DNA of 13,222 nt from assembly GCA_012522285.1 (NCBI GenBank), contig JAAYKS010000023.1:1-13222 (forward strand), given 5' to 3'. Under the pieces are notes generated by a model. It ran no database searches. It was not told the origin of the DNA and saw nothing but the letters and a program-made list of their open reading frames with translations. The number at the start of each line of letters is the position of its first letter. Position 1 is the stretch's first letter. A program made the translations under genes and the position numbers. Positions 1 to 6,879 of this stretch are shown here, one piece after another. Source of the stretch: Clostridiaceae bacterium. GTDB taxonomy: Bacteria > Bacillota > Clostridia > Saccharofermentanales > UBA5734.

Positions 1-777
1 GCACAGTATTCCATCCGCGGGACGGACACCGACTGGGCGGACCGGCTGCAGTTGTCTGCCCTTTTCTCCCTGATGCAGGAATCCGCATTGAGCAATGCGG
101 AGACGTGCGGCTGGGGACCCGACGTACTGGATCCGCTGGGCGTGCGCTGGGTACTGCTTCGTGTCTCGGTCCGGATGGAAGATTTTCCGACCTGGCGGGA
201 TGAGCTGTATGTGGAGACCTGGCCTAGAGGCCTGGAGCGGCTGTTGTTTCTACGCGATTTTACTTTTTGGCTTCCGTCAGGCGACGGCAACCGGCGTGTG
301 CGGATCGGCGGCGCCACCAGTTCCTGGGTGCTGGTGGACATGCACACCCGCAAATTGCGGCGGCCGGACGTCGTCCCGTCCGATCCGGATCGGGTGCGGC
401 CAGACTTGTGCGCGCTTTTGGCAAACGCGCCTTCGCTTCCGGCGCGGCCCGGATTGTGTGACAAAGAGCCAACGATCGTCAAGTACGCGGACGCTTGTGA
501 CATCGACCGGAATCTACACGTCAACAACACCCGCTATGTGGCCTGGAGTGTGGATGCGGTCCACCGGCTGGTCACGGATCGACCGCGGTTGAGCGGCATT
601 GACATCCAATACATCTCAGAAGCACGGTTCGGAGATAAACTGGCCGTCTATGCGGATGCACTACCTTCCGAGAAGGGTCGTGTATTCCATGTGGAGGGAT
701 GCGACGCTCCCACCGGTCGGTCGGTTTTTCGGGCGATTCTATACGAGGATGCAGCGCGCGGTGCCGGTGATTTGTGA
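1..777 (+). CDS. Acyl-ACP thioesterase (5'-truncated by window edge)
   Basis: This enzyme hydrolyses acyl-acyl carrier protein to free fatty acid and ACP in the cytoplasm, ending fatty acid synthesis. The reading frame is open from base 1, so the true start lies outside the window; a TTG at 52 is in frame but would cut off conserved residues (SIRGTDTDWADRL). The 258 visible residues are close to the usual length of about 240-260, so only a few codons are missing. The family is recognised from two hotdog-fold halves: the N-terminal half has the LSALFSLMQESA helix, and the second half has DIDRNLHVNN (residues 167-176 counted from base 1), carrying the Asn and His of the active site. A Y-x-x-E-x3-G-D motif follows. 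The gene ends 116 bases before the ABC cassette. No clear terminator follows it; a weak hairpin sits at 794-813. The family call is firm; chain-length specificity cannot be read from sequence. Confidence 0.88.
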   Translation, partial: AQYSIRGTDTDWADRLQLSALFSLMQESALSNAETCGWGPDVLDPLGVRWVLLRVSVRMEDFPTWRDELYVETWPRGLERLLFLRDFTFWLPSGDGNRRVRIGGATSSWVLVDMHTRKLRRPDVVPSDPDRVRPDLCALLANAPSLPARPGLCDKEPTIVKYADACDIDRNLHVNNTRYVAWSVDAVHRLVTDRPRLSGIDIQYISEARFGDKLAVYADALPSEKGRVFHVEGCDAPTGRSVFRAILYEDAARGAGDL

Positions 778-793
778 ATATCGAACAATTGTG

Positions 794-813
794 ACACCGG
801 ATTTACCGAGTGT
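794..813 (+). other. Imperfect hairpin overlapping the -35 box
   Basis: ACACCGG (794-800), a five-base loop ATTTA, then CCG, a bulged A and GTGT (806-813) can pair over seven base pairs. No run of T follows directly, so it is a poor intrinsic terminator. It covers the -35 element of the downstream promoter, so it could equally be an operator or chance. Low confidence in any function. Confidence 0.25.
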
Positions 814-830
814 GATTATTACGCTATAAT
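802..830 (+). promoter_or_regulatory. Sigma-A-type promoter of the ABC cassette
   Basis: The -35 element TTTACC (802-807, four of six consensus bases) is followed after exactly 17 bases by a perfect -10 TATAAT (825-830). Transcription would start near 836-838, giving a leader of about 57 bases before the ATG at 894. It lies in the longest gap in the first 11 kb, between the thioesterase gene and the ABC ATPase gene, which fits it driving the downstream operon. No extended -10 TG is present. Confidence 0.65.
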
Positions 831-880
831 CGGTGCAGCGTCCGCATAGGGCGTATAAATTGTTAACCCGCCGGGAGTTC

Positions 881-886
881 AGGAGG
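881..886 (+). promoter_or_regulatory. Strong ribosome binding site of the ABC ATPase gene
   Basis: A full AGGAGG lies seven bases before the ATG at 894 and fixes that start. A GGAGTTC heptamer is repeated directly at 874-880 and 885-891, so there are two SD-like GGAG cores 11 bases apart. Confidence 0.75.
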
Positions 887-893
887 AGTTCCA

Positions 894-1847
894 ATGATCG
901 AAATCCGCAACCTGGTCAAGTTTTACGGCGACAAAAAAGCGGTGGATGACATCTCGTTTACGGTACATGACGGCGAGATTCTGGGCTTTCTGGGGCCGAA
1001 CGGCGCCGGCAAGACCACAACCATGAACATCCTGACCGGCTTTTTGTCCGCCACATCCGGTCATGTCGCCATCGACGGCTTTGACATCCTCGAAAAGCCG
1101 CAGGAGGCCAAACGCTCGATCGGCTACCTGCCCGAGCATCCGCCTCTGTATCTGGACATGACAGTGACGGAGTATCTCCGGTTTGTCGCAGAGCTCAAAG
1201 GTGTGGAGCCTGCGGTTCGCAACCGCCAGCTGACCGAGATCATGCGCAGCGTCCGGATCACCGACCACGCCGGCCGTCTGATCAAGAACCTGTCCAAAGG
1301 ATATCGTCAGCGCGTCGGCATCGCACAGGCGATGGTGGGCAACCCGAGCGTCCTGATTCTGGACGAGCCCACGGTCGGTCTCGACCCCAAGCAAATCATC
1401 GAGATCCGCAACCTGATCAAAGAGCTCGGCAAGCGGCACACCGTCATCCTGAGTTCCCATATCCTGCCCGAGGTACAGGCGGTTTGCGAACGGGTCGTCA
1501 TCATCAACCGCGGCCGGATCGCGGCAATCGACACCCCAGGCAGTCTGTCCACCCGGATGAGCAAAATCAGCAAAATGCAGATGACCGTCGAAGGTCCGCA
1601 CAAAGACGTCCTCCAGAAAATCCGCATGCTTCCCGGCATCCGGTCCGCCGATCTCGTGGCCGAAAAAGAGGGGATCTGTGCCGTCAACAACGACTGCGAA
1701 GGCGGCGTGGACGCCAGAAAGCCTTTGTTTTTTGAGATGGCGCGCAACGCATGGCCCATTTTGGAACTCAAATCGCTGGAACCGACCCTGGAAGACATCT
1801 TCCTGGCGGCGACCAGCGGAACATCCGCTGAAAGCGAGGAGGCGTAA
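894..1847 (+). CDS. ABC transporter ATP-binding protein, GldA/ABC-2 type
   Basis: This is the cytoplasmic ATPase of an ABC-2 transporter; ATP hydrolysis would drive the permease encoded next. All nucleotide-binding motifs are intact: Walker A GPNGAGKTT at residues 34-42, Q-loop region near YLPEHPPLY, signature LSKGYRQ at 133-139, Walker B LILDEP at 154-159 followed by a D-loop GLD, and the H-loop histidine at 189 (SSHIL). Residues from about 220 to 317 form a C-terminal extension like that of other GldA/CcmA-type ATPases. The 317-residue length is normal for this group. The start is set by AGGAGG seven bases upstream. The stop is two bases from the permease start, so the two are co-translated. 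GldA is the best-known namesake, from Bacteroidetes gliding, but in Firmicutes the substrate is unknown, so no gene symbol is given. Confidence 0.93.
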   Translation: MIEIRNLVKFYGDKKAVDDISFTVHDGEILGFLGPNGAGKTTTMNILTGFLSATSGHVAIDGFDILEKPQEAKRSIGYLPEHPPLYLDMTVTEYLRFVAELKGVEPAVRNRQLTEIMRSVRITDHAGRLIKNLSKGYRQRVGIAQAMVGNPSVLILDEPTVGLDPKQIIEIRNLIKELGKRHTVILSSHILPEVQAVCERVVIINRGRIAAIDTPGSLSTRMSKISKMQMTVEGPHKDVLQKIRMLPGIRSADLVAEKEGICAVNNDCEGGVDARKPLFFEMARNAWPILELKSLEPTLEDIFLAATSGTSAESEEA

Positions 1848-1849
1848 AG

Positions 1850-2638
1850 ATGAAACGAATGAACGCCATCCTGAAAAAGGAACTGCTCTCCTACTTCAAG
1901 TCCCCGATCGGCTGGGTCGTGTTCGCCATCTTTATGGCGGTGAGCGGCGTCTACCTTGCGGCCGGTCTGTCCTATTCCTCGGCGGACATGGCGGGTGAAA
2001 TCGCATTTGTACAGTCCATGCTGTTCATCATCATCCCGCTGTTGACGATGAAGACCTTTTCGGAGGAAAAGAGGAACGGCACCGATGTGCTGCTCTTGAC
2101 CTCACCCGCCTCTCTCACGGAGATCGTGCTGGGCAAGTATCTGGCGATCCTGTCCATCTTCCTGCTGATGACCTTCGGGACGGTGGTTCATGTTCTGATG
2201 ATCGTCTTGTTTGGCGGTTTGATCGAGATCAGCGTGCTCGGCGCCTATATCGGCTTCATTCTGCTGGGCGCCGCCTACCTTGCGATCGGCGTTTTTGCCT
2301 CGGCGTTGACCGAAAGCCAGATCATCGCGGCAGTCGTCACGTTCATCAGCATCCTCGCGCTCAACATCGTCGATTCGATCGGGAGCATCATCGGCAACGG
2401 CGTCGCTTCCTTCCTGAACAAAATTGATTTTCTCAATCTGATTCCGGACACCTGGTTGACATCGTTCGGCACGTCCATCGTGGTGGGGATCCAGTGGATC
2501 AACCCGAGTTCCAGACTGGCAAACATCTCTGCGGGCATCTTTGAAATCGCCCCATTGATCTTCTTTGTCAGCCTGATCGCGGTTTTCCTCTACCTGACCA
2601 TGCGGATCATTGAGAAGCGGCGCTGGAGCCAGAGGTGA
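1850..2638 (+). CDS. ABC-2 type permease, GldF-like
   Basis: This is the membrane-spanning subunit partnering the ATPase encoded immediately upstream. The 262-residue protein begins with a short amphipathic segment ending in SPIGW, typical of ABC-2 permeases, and has about six hydrophobic segments near residues 22-40, 55-68, 100-126, 130-152, 162-182 and 230-252. The family motif EEKRNGT (72-78) followed by LLLTSP (81-86) and EIVLGK lies between the second and third segments and probably forms the coupling helix facing the ATPase. AGGAGG at 1837-1842 is seven bases before the ATG, inside the end of the ATPase gene. An in-frame ATG at 1859 is a weaker alternative start. The stop TGA overlaps the start cluster of the next gene, indicating translational coupling. 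The family is clear; the substrate is not. Confidence 0.9.
   Translation: MKRMNAILKKELLSYFKSPIGWVVFAIFMAVSGVYLAAGLSYSSADMAGEIAFVQSMLFIIIPLLTMKTFSEEKRNGTDVLLLTSPASLTEIVLGKYLAILSIFLLMTFGTVVHVLMIVLFGGLIEISVLGAYIGFILLGAAYLAIGVFASALTESQIIAAVVTFISILALNIVDSIGSIIGNGVASFLNKIDFLNLIPDTWLTSFGTSIVVGIQWINPSSRLANISAGIFEIAPLIFFVSLIAVFLYLTMRIIEKRRWSQR
2625..2635 (+). promoter_or_regulatory. Ribosome binding site serving stacked start codons
   Basis: GGAG (2625-2628) and AGAGG (2631-2635) precede GTG 2635, ATG 2638, ATG 2641 and ATG 2644, all in one frame. GGAG is nine bases from ATG 2638; AGAGG is five and eight bases from ATG 2641 and 2644. Which start is used cannot be settled from sequence; the difference is at most three residues. 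Confidence 0.5.
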
Positions 2639-4140
2639 TGATGATGGGTTTGTTTAACAAAAACAAAGTGAAAAAGAATGCCCCGGCCGCGGTCGACAAG
2701 CGCAACCGCACCCTGCGACGGGTTTCCTTGATTTCCGCGGTCGTTTTTATCGCCATCCTGTTGCTGTTCAACATCCTGTTTGACGCAGTGCTGGGTGACA
2801 AGCTCAAGTGGGACTGGTCCTTCGGGAAAATGTTTTCCATCAGCGATGTGACGCGGGAACTGCTGGACGACCTCGGGGCCGATATCCAGATCACGGGACT
2901 GTATGAAAAGGGCACGGCATCCAATCTTCTCCGGATCGAGAAGGCGCTGGAGAGTTATGTCGAAGAGGCGGACGGCAAAGTGGAAGTCCGCTACATCAAC
3001 ATGGATGAAGTGCCGGACATCGGACGGGATCTCGACCCCACCGGTATGAAAGAGTTCAACGCGGGTACCTTCATCGTCAAAAACATGACAACCGGCAGAT
3101 TGCGTGAAGTCCAGCAAAGCGAACTCTTTATGATCGATGAAGAAAGGTACTACAACACCGGTGAAGTCGCGGTAACCGGTATCACGGCCGAATCCGCGTT
3201 CAGCGGTGCGATCAAGTACGTCTCCGCCGCAGTCACGCCGACGGTGTACGCGTTGCAGGGACACAAGGAAACCGCCATCGAAACCTTCCCGACCCTCGTC
3301 TCCATCCTGACGGGATCCAACAATGTCGATATCAAGAGCACATTGAACCTGATGATCGACCCCAACATCCCGGAAGATTGTGCGCTGCTGGTCATGATCA
3401 ATCCCTCGGACGACATCACACCCGACGAGAAACGTATCCTGTCGGAATATCTCCAAAAGGGCGGAGACCTGATGGTGTTGACCGAATTCAACGAGCATTC
3501 GTTCCCCCGGCTCAACGAAGTGCTGGTCGACTTCAACATCGAAATCACAGACGATAAGGTGCGCGAAGACGATGTCGACCGCCGCTTCAACGAGCAGCCG
3601 TATACATTTGTTTCCGACTGGCCGGCGGGCAGCCTCAACGATGCGGCGTACAACACCTCTCTGCTGGGGGTGAACGCGCGCCATATCCGTATCCTGGACA
3701 ACGCCAAGGAGTGGGTCAAAGTTGAACCGCTCTCCCAGACCGGCTCCAGTGCCGTCGTAGAGGACAAGGGAGATCCCACGAAAATCTCCGCTCCGGGTGT
3801 CCAGGTGTTTTCCGCCCTGTGTGAGAATACCGGCTGGGTGTCCAGCAATGTCACGGAATCGAGCAAAGTGATCGTGATTGGCAGTGTCAACATGATGAGC
3901 GACACCGTGCTCAAAAGCTTCAACTTCTACAACGGAAACCAGTTCTATTTCTCCGTGAACTGGCTGACCGACGCGCAGGACACGGGTCTGTACATCGCGG
4001 AAAAACCGCTGCCTTCCTATCTGCTGCAAAAAGGCACTCAGACCGGATACATCTTCGCTTCGGTTGCAGCACTGGCGATCATCCCTGCCGTCCTTCTGGT
4101 GGTCGGGCTGGTGGTGTACCGCAAACGGAAAAATCTGTAA
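2638..4140 (+). CDS. GldG-like ABC transporter auxiliary protein
   Basis: This is the auxiliary membrane protein of the ABC-type system named after gliding proteins (GldG, PF09822-type); its biochemical role is not established. With the ATG at 2638 it has 500 residues. A lysine-rich cytoplasmic N-terminus leads into a membrane segment at about residues 29-51. A large, presumably extracytoplasmic domain follows, with the family features FGKMFSISD just after the membrane, GHKE at 208-211, and PDEKRILSEYLQKGG in the middle. A second membrane segment lies at about 471-494, with a short basic tail (YRKRKNL). This two-anchor topology is that of the family. It overlaps the permease stop codon by one base, so the three products are probably made together as one complex. 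The start could equally be GTG 2635 or ATG 2641/2644. Family call firm; function inferred from the ABC partners only. Confidence 0.85.
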   Translation: MMMGLFNKNKVKKNAPAAVDKRNRTLRRVSLISAVVFIAILLLFNILFDAVLGDKLKWDWSFGKMFSISDVTRELLDDLGADIQITGLYEKGTASNLLRIEKALESYVEEADGKVEVRYINMDEVPDIGRDLDPTGMKEFNAGTFIVKNMTTGRLREVQQSELFMIDEERYYNTGEVAVTGITAESAFSGAIKYVSAAVTPTVYALQGHKETAIETFPTLVSILTGSNNVDIKSTLNLMIDPNIPEDCALLVMINPSDDITPDEKRILSEYLQKGGDLMVLTEFNEHSFPRLNEVLVDFNIEITDDKVREDDVDRRFNEQPYTFVSDWPAGSLNDAAYNTSLLGVNARHIRILDNAKEWVKVEPLSQTGSSAVVEDKGDPTKISAPGVQVFSALCENTGWVSSNVTESSKVIVIGSVNMMSDTVLKSFNFYNGNQFYFSVNWLTDAQDTGLYIAEKPLPSYLLQKGTQTGYIFASVAALAIIPAVLLVVGLVVYRKRKNL

Positions 4141-4185
4141 TCACACGCTTCCCCATCGAAGTTGTCCGCGGAGGATCTATAACCC

Positions 4186-5673
4186 ATGAATCATTGGAAA
4201 AAACTGATTTTGCCCGGTATCCTGCTCGCTGCCCTCGTCGTCGGGCTGGTATTGGTCAGCGTACTCGGAAAAGACAACGGCGGAACGCCGACCACGACCG
4301 CAAACCCGCTGACCTACGTCTACTATTCGCCCGAAGCGGAGGTCTCGACGCTTACCATCGAGAACGAGCACGGGGAAATCGTATTGGAACGCAAAGAAAC
4401 CAAGGATGAGACCGGTGCGGTGGTGCAGCAGTGGAACGTCAACTCTCCCGCGAATCCGGCCTATGCGCAGGCGAACGTATCCAACCTGGTTTCCACGGTG
4501 CGGGCCATGGCTTCGGTACGTTTGATCAAAGACGGCGATTCCGATCTCGCGCTGTATGGTCTGGACAAACCGGCCGGCCGCGCGACGATCCGGAAGACCG
4601 ACGGAAGCGAAGGCACGGTCCTCGTCGGCAACCGGGCGGGGTCGGGCAGCAATTACTATGCGATGGTCGAAGGCACCAATCAGGTTCACCTGATCGGGAC
4701 CGGCGTCGGCGAGTCTGTACTCAAACCGGCGATGAGCATGCTGGACACCACGCTATGCAGTGCGCAATACATGGATCTGTTGCGGGTCTCCATCCAGCGC
4801 AAAACAGATCAGGCGACGATCATCGCCAACAGCAAACCGTTCCGCGACGACGCCGTACAGCTGGTGGAACTCCAGTGGAAGTTTGACGAGCCGCTGCACT
4901 GGATGGCCAATACCATGCCCATCGAACCGGTGATCACCGAGATCATCGCCGTCAAAGCCAAACAATTTGTCGCGATGGACGTCTCCGACGCGGATCTGGC
5001 GGAGTATGGTCTGGACGATCCCTCCTACCGGTTTGAGGTGTCGGACGCGAACCAGACCTACACCATCACCTTGGGTGCAAAAGCGGGCACCACCTTGTAT
5101 TACGGCATGTCCAGCCGGATTCCCGATGCGGTGTTTCTGACCGAAACAAAAAACTTCACCCTCGTCGAAGCACCTGTGATGGAATGGATGAACAAGTTCG
5201 TCTATCTCGCAAACATCACGGAAGTGGCCAAGGTCGATCTCACATTCGACAACACAAAACTGAACATCGAGATCGACGGCAAGTCGGAACCCAATGTGTT
5301 CAAGATCAACGGAAAAGACGCAGACATCAAAGACAGCTCTGGCAGGAGCTATTTCAAGTCGTTCTACCAGACCATCATCGGGGCGACCTTGGAAGGCGTG
5401 GACCGCGAGGCGAATCCGGACTTGTCCAAAGCGATCGTAAAGATCGAATACACGTTCCGGGACGGCGATCCGGTGAAAGTCGCATTTGTACCCCGCGACG
5501 CCTATTCCCTGTATGCATTCCTGGACGGCGAGTATACGGGCGGATATGTCGACATTGACCTGCTCGACGACACCGATTTCGATGTCGGAAACGTGTTACC
5601 TTCCGGATTGCGTACCGCCTATAGCGGGATGGTCAACGCGATGGATAAAGCCGTGGACGGGGTGTTCAACTGA
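4186..5673 (+). CDS. DUF4340 domain-containing protein with internal repeats
   Basis: This 495-residue protein belongs to the DUF4340 family, whose genes often follow GldG-like genes; its function is unknown. One N-terminal membrane segment (about residues 4-25, WKKLILPGILLAALVVGL) anchors a large, presumably extracytoplasmic domain. I see no lipobox. The domain is repetitive: DSDLALYGLDKP (118-129) recurs as DADLAEYGLDDP (268-279), each followed by a beta-rich stretch with a YY motif (NYYAM, LYYGM) and a helix ending in a Met-rich turn. A third, diverged copy appears around 405-475. The ATG is preceded by GGAGG (4170-4174) at 11 bases. It starts 45 bases after the GldG-like gene and has no promoter of its own, so it belongs to the ABC operon. 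It may bind substrate or scaffold the permease, but that is inference. Confidence 0.8.
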   Translation: MNHWKKLILPGILLAALVVGLVLVSVLGKDNGGTPTTTANPLTYVYYSPEAEVSTLTIENEHGEIVLERKETKDETGAVVQQWNVNSPANPAYAQANVSNLVSTVRAMASVRLIKDGDSDLALYGLDKPAGRATIRKTDGSEGTVLVGNRAGSGSNYYAMVEGTNQVHLIGTGVGESVLKPAMSMLDTTLCSAQYMDLLRVSIQRKTDQATIIANSKPFRDDAVQLVELQWKFDEPLHWMANTMPIEPVITEIIAVKAKQFVAMDVSDADLAEYGLDDPSYRFEVSDANQTYTITLGAKAGTTLYYGMSSRIPDAVFLTETKNFTLVEAPVMEWMNKFVYLANITEVAKVDLTFDNTKLNIEIDGKSEPNVFKINGKDADIKDSSGRSYFKSFYQTIIGATLEGVDREANPDLSKAIVKIEYTFRDGDPVKVAFVPRDAYSLYAFLDGEYTGGYVDIDLLDDTDFDVGNVLPSGLRTAYSGMVNAMDKAVDGVFN

Positions 5674-5702
5674 CCGAATCGACGAAGGGACAGGCAAAAC
5701 GC

Positions 5703-6851
5703 ATGAGTTCCCATCAACGAGGTCAACGGACAAAGGGTAGGCTCACCTTGGTGATCCTGGCCCTTTTGTCTGTGGTCGTCATGGCGGCATCCGTGACGAT
5801 TGCCGTTCTGCTGTCCAAAAGGCAGCCTCCCGAGAGCACCGCACCGAGCTCGTCTCAGGTAGTGGTCGGCGGGTTTGCCTGCAACGCGGCAGAAGCCGCA
5901 CGGCTTCATCCGTTTCAGGGCGGTGTGCTCAAGACCGACCCCTCCCGCATTTCTTTACTGGATATGAATGGGACCGAACAGTGGGGAGTGGACTGCTCCA
6001 TGCTCGTGCCCACTTGTTTTGGTACAGGCGAGCTGATGCTGGTCGCAGACATCGGGGGAAGCTCCTACTATTTGGTCGACAGGGAAGGGATACGCAAGCA
6101 GGGAACGGTGTCCGGCATGTTGACCGGCGCTTCGGTCGCCCCCTCGCCGGACACGCGGTTTGCGTTGTTGATCGAGCAGTCGGGCAACAAAGGACTGGTC
6201 CGTCTGGTTTCCGCGGATACCGGCAGAGAATTTGAGTGGGATTTCATATCCCGCAAGTCCGGTTTTGTGCTGTCCGCCGCATTTTCTCCCGCCGCCGATC
6301 GGTTGGATGTGGTGTCGATGGACACGGACGGTCACAACCTGCAGACCATGCTGAAGCGGTTGGATACCCAGACCGGTGCGGTCCTGGGGCAGTTTTTGCC
6401 GGAGGCGGGAGAGGTCAGTACGGTCGTCGCTTACGGCGTGGATGACAATCCGGCGGTCGTCGGAAGCAAGGGGATCACGGCTTTCCGCCCCGACGCGACC
6501 GCCGCCTATCGACTGCAGTTTCACAAAGTCCATCAGGCAGTTACGACCCTGCAAGGACTTTTGGTCGTAGCGGAGAAAGGGCCCGAGAACCCTCCGGCGG
6601 TCTTCTTGATCGATGCGGATGGAGGAATGCAGGAAGGGCCAACCCTGACCGGCATCCCCTCCTCATTGGCGGTCTCGGGCCGGCGTGTCTATATTGCCGT
6701 AGGGGCGGAAGTCTGGTCAGTGGGTCTGGAGCCGTTCAAATTACTGGGAATGACGGGAGCCGGTGCGGAAATCGTCCGCCTCGGGGCGAATGGAGAAGAC
6801 GGTTGCGTAGCGGTCACACAGGAAGGGGTCGGCCGGATCGACATCCCTTAG
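5703..6851 (+). CDS. Membrane-anchored beta-propeller-like protein, unknown function
   Basis: I do not recognise a characterised family. The 382-residue product has a basic N-terminus, one membrane segment at about residues 14-38, and a presumably extracytoplasmic domain. That domain reads as repeated short beta strands separated by D-G turns, such as LLDMNGTEQWGVD, YLVDREGIRKQG, LVSADTGREFEWD, RLDTQTGAVLGQ and LIDADGGMQEGP. This is the D-x-x-G-x-x-x-W pattern of PQQ/WD-like propellers, with about six or seven blades possible. It resembles clostridial DUF5711-type proteins in layout, a match I cannot verify here. It starts 29 bases after the DUF4340 gene, with AAGGGA (5685-5690) as a modest ribosome binding site, so it is probably the fifth member of the ABC cassette. 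A surface sensor or scaffold role is a guess. Confidence 0.65.
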   Translation: MSSHQRGQRTKGRLTLVILALLSVVVMAASVTIAVLLSKRQPPESTAPSSSQVVVGGFACNAAEAARLHPFQGGVLKTDPSRISLLDMNGTEQWGVDCSMLVPTCFGTGELMLVADIGGSSYYLVDREGIRKQGTVSGMLTGASVAPSPDTRFALLIEQSGNKGLVRLVSADTGREFEWDFISRKSGFVLSAAFSPAADRLDVVSMDTDGHNLQTMLKRLDTQTGAVLGQFLPEAGEVSTVVAYGVDDNPAVVGSKGITAFRPDATAAYRLQFHKVHQAVTTLQGLLVVAEKGPENPPAVFLIDADGGMQEGPTLTGIPSSLAVSGRRVYIAVGAEVWSVGLEPFKLLGMTGAGAEIVRLGANGEDGCVAVTQEGVGRIDIP

Positions 6852-6868
6852 GGGTTGGAAGGATATGC

Positions 6869-6873
6869 GAGGT
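6869..6873 (+). promoter_or_regulatory. Ribosome binding site deciding the pepF start
   Basis: GAGGT lies six bases before ATG 6880. The earlier in-frame ATG at 6865 has GGAAGG only two bases away, too close to work well. This favours 6880. Confidence 0.5.
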
Positions 6874-6879
6874 TTTATC

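Noticed and set aside
52..54. TTG as the start of the thioesterase gene
   Set aside because: The frame stays open to base 1 and the residues before the TTG fit the conserved N-terminus of the family, so the real start is outside the window.
854..859. Second -10-like TATAAA in the leader of the ABC operon
   Set aside because: No acceptable -35 lies 16-18 bases upstream (CGGTGC at 831-836), and the promoter at 802-830 is clearly better.
879..1601. Minus-strand open frame (240 codons) opposite the ABC ATPase gene
   Set aside because: It overlaps a gene with complete Walker A, signature, Walker B and H-loop motifs and covers its ribosome binding site.
2590..4029. Long minus-strand open frame (479 codons) opposite the GldG-like gene
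   Set aside because: It is the mirror of a GC-rich gene with few stops in that antisense phase. The translation is low-complexity in character (His, Asp, Val, Arg rich), matches no family and has no ribosome binding site, while the + strand product has clear family motifs.
894..4140. Interpreting the cassette as a gliding motility system
   Set aside because: Only GldA/F/G-like components are present, with none of the other Bacteroidetes gliding or secretion proteins in view, and the rest of the content points to Firmicutes.
4162..4183. TTGTCC and TATAAC before the DUF4340 gene as a promoter
   Set aside because: The spacing is only ten bases and the -10 would run into the space just before the start codon, leaving no room for a leader with the GGAGG used for translation.
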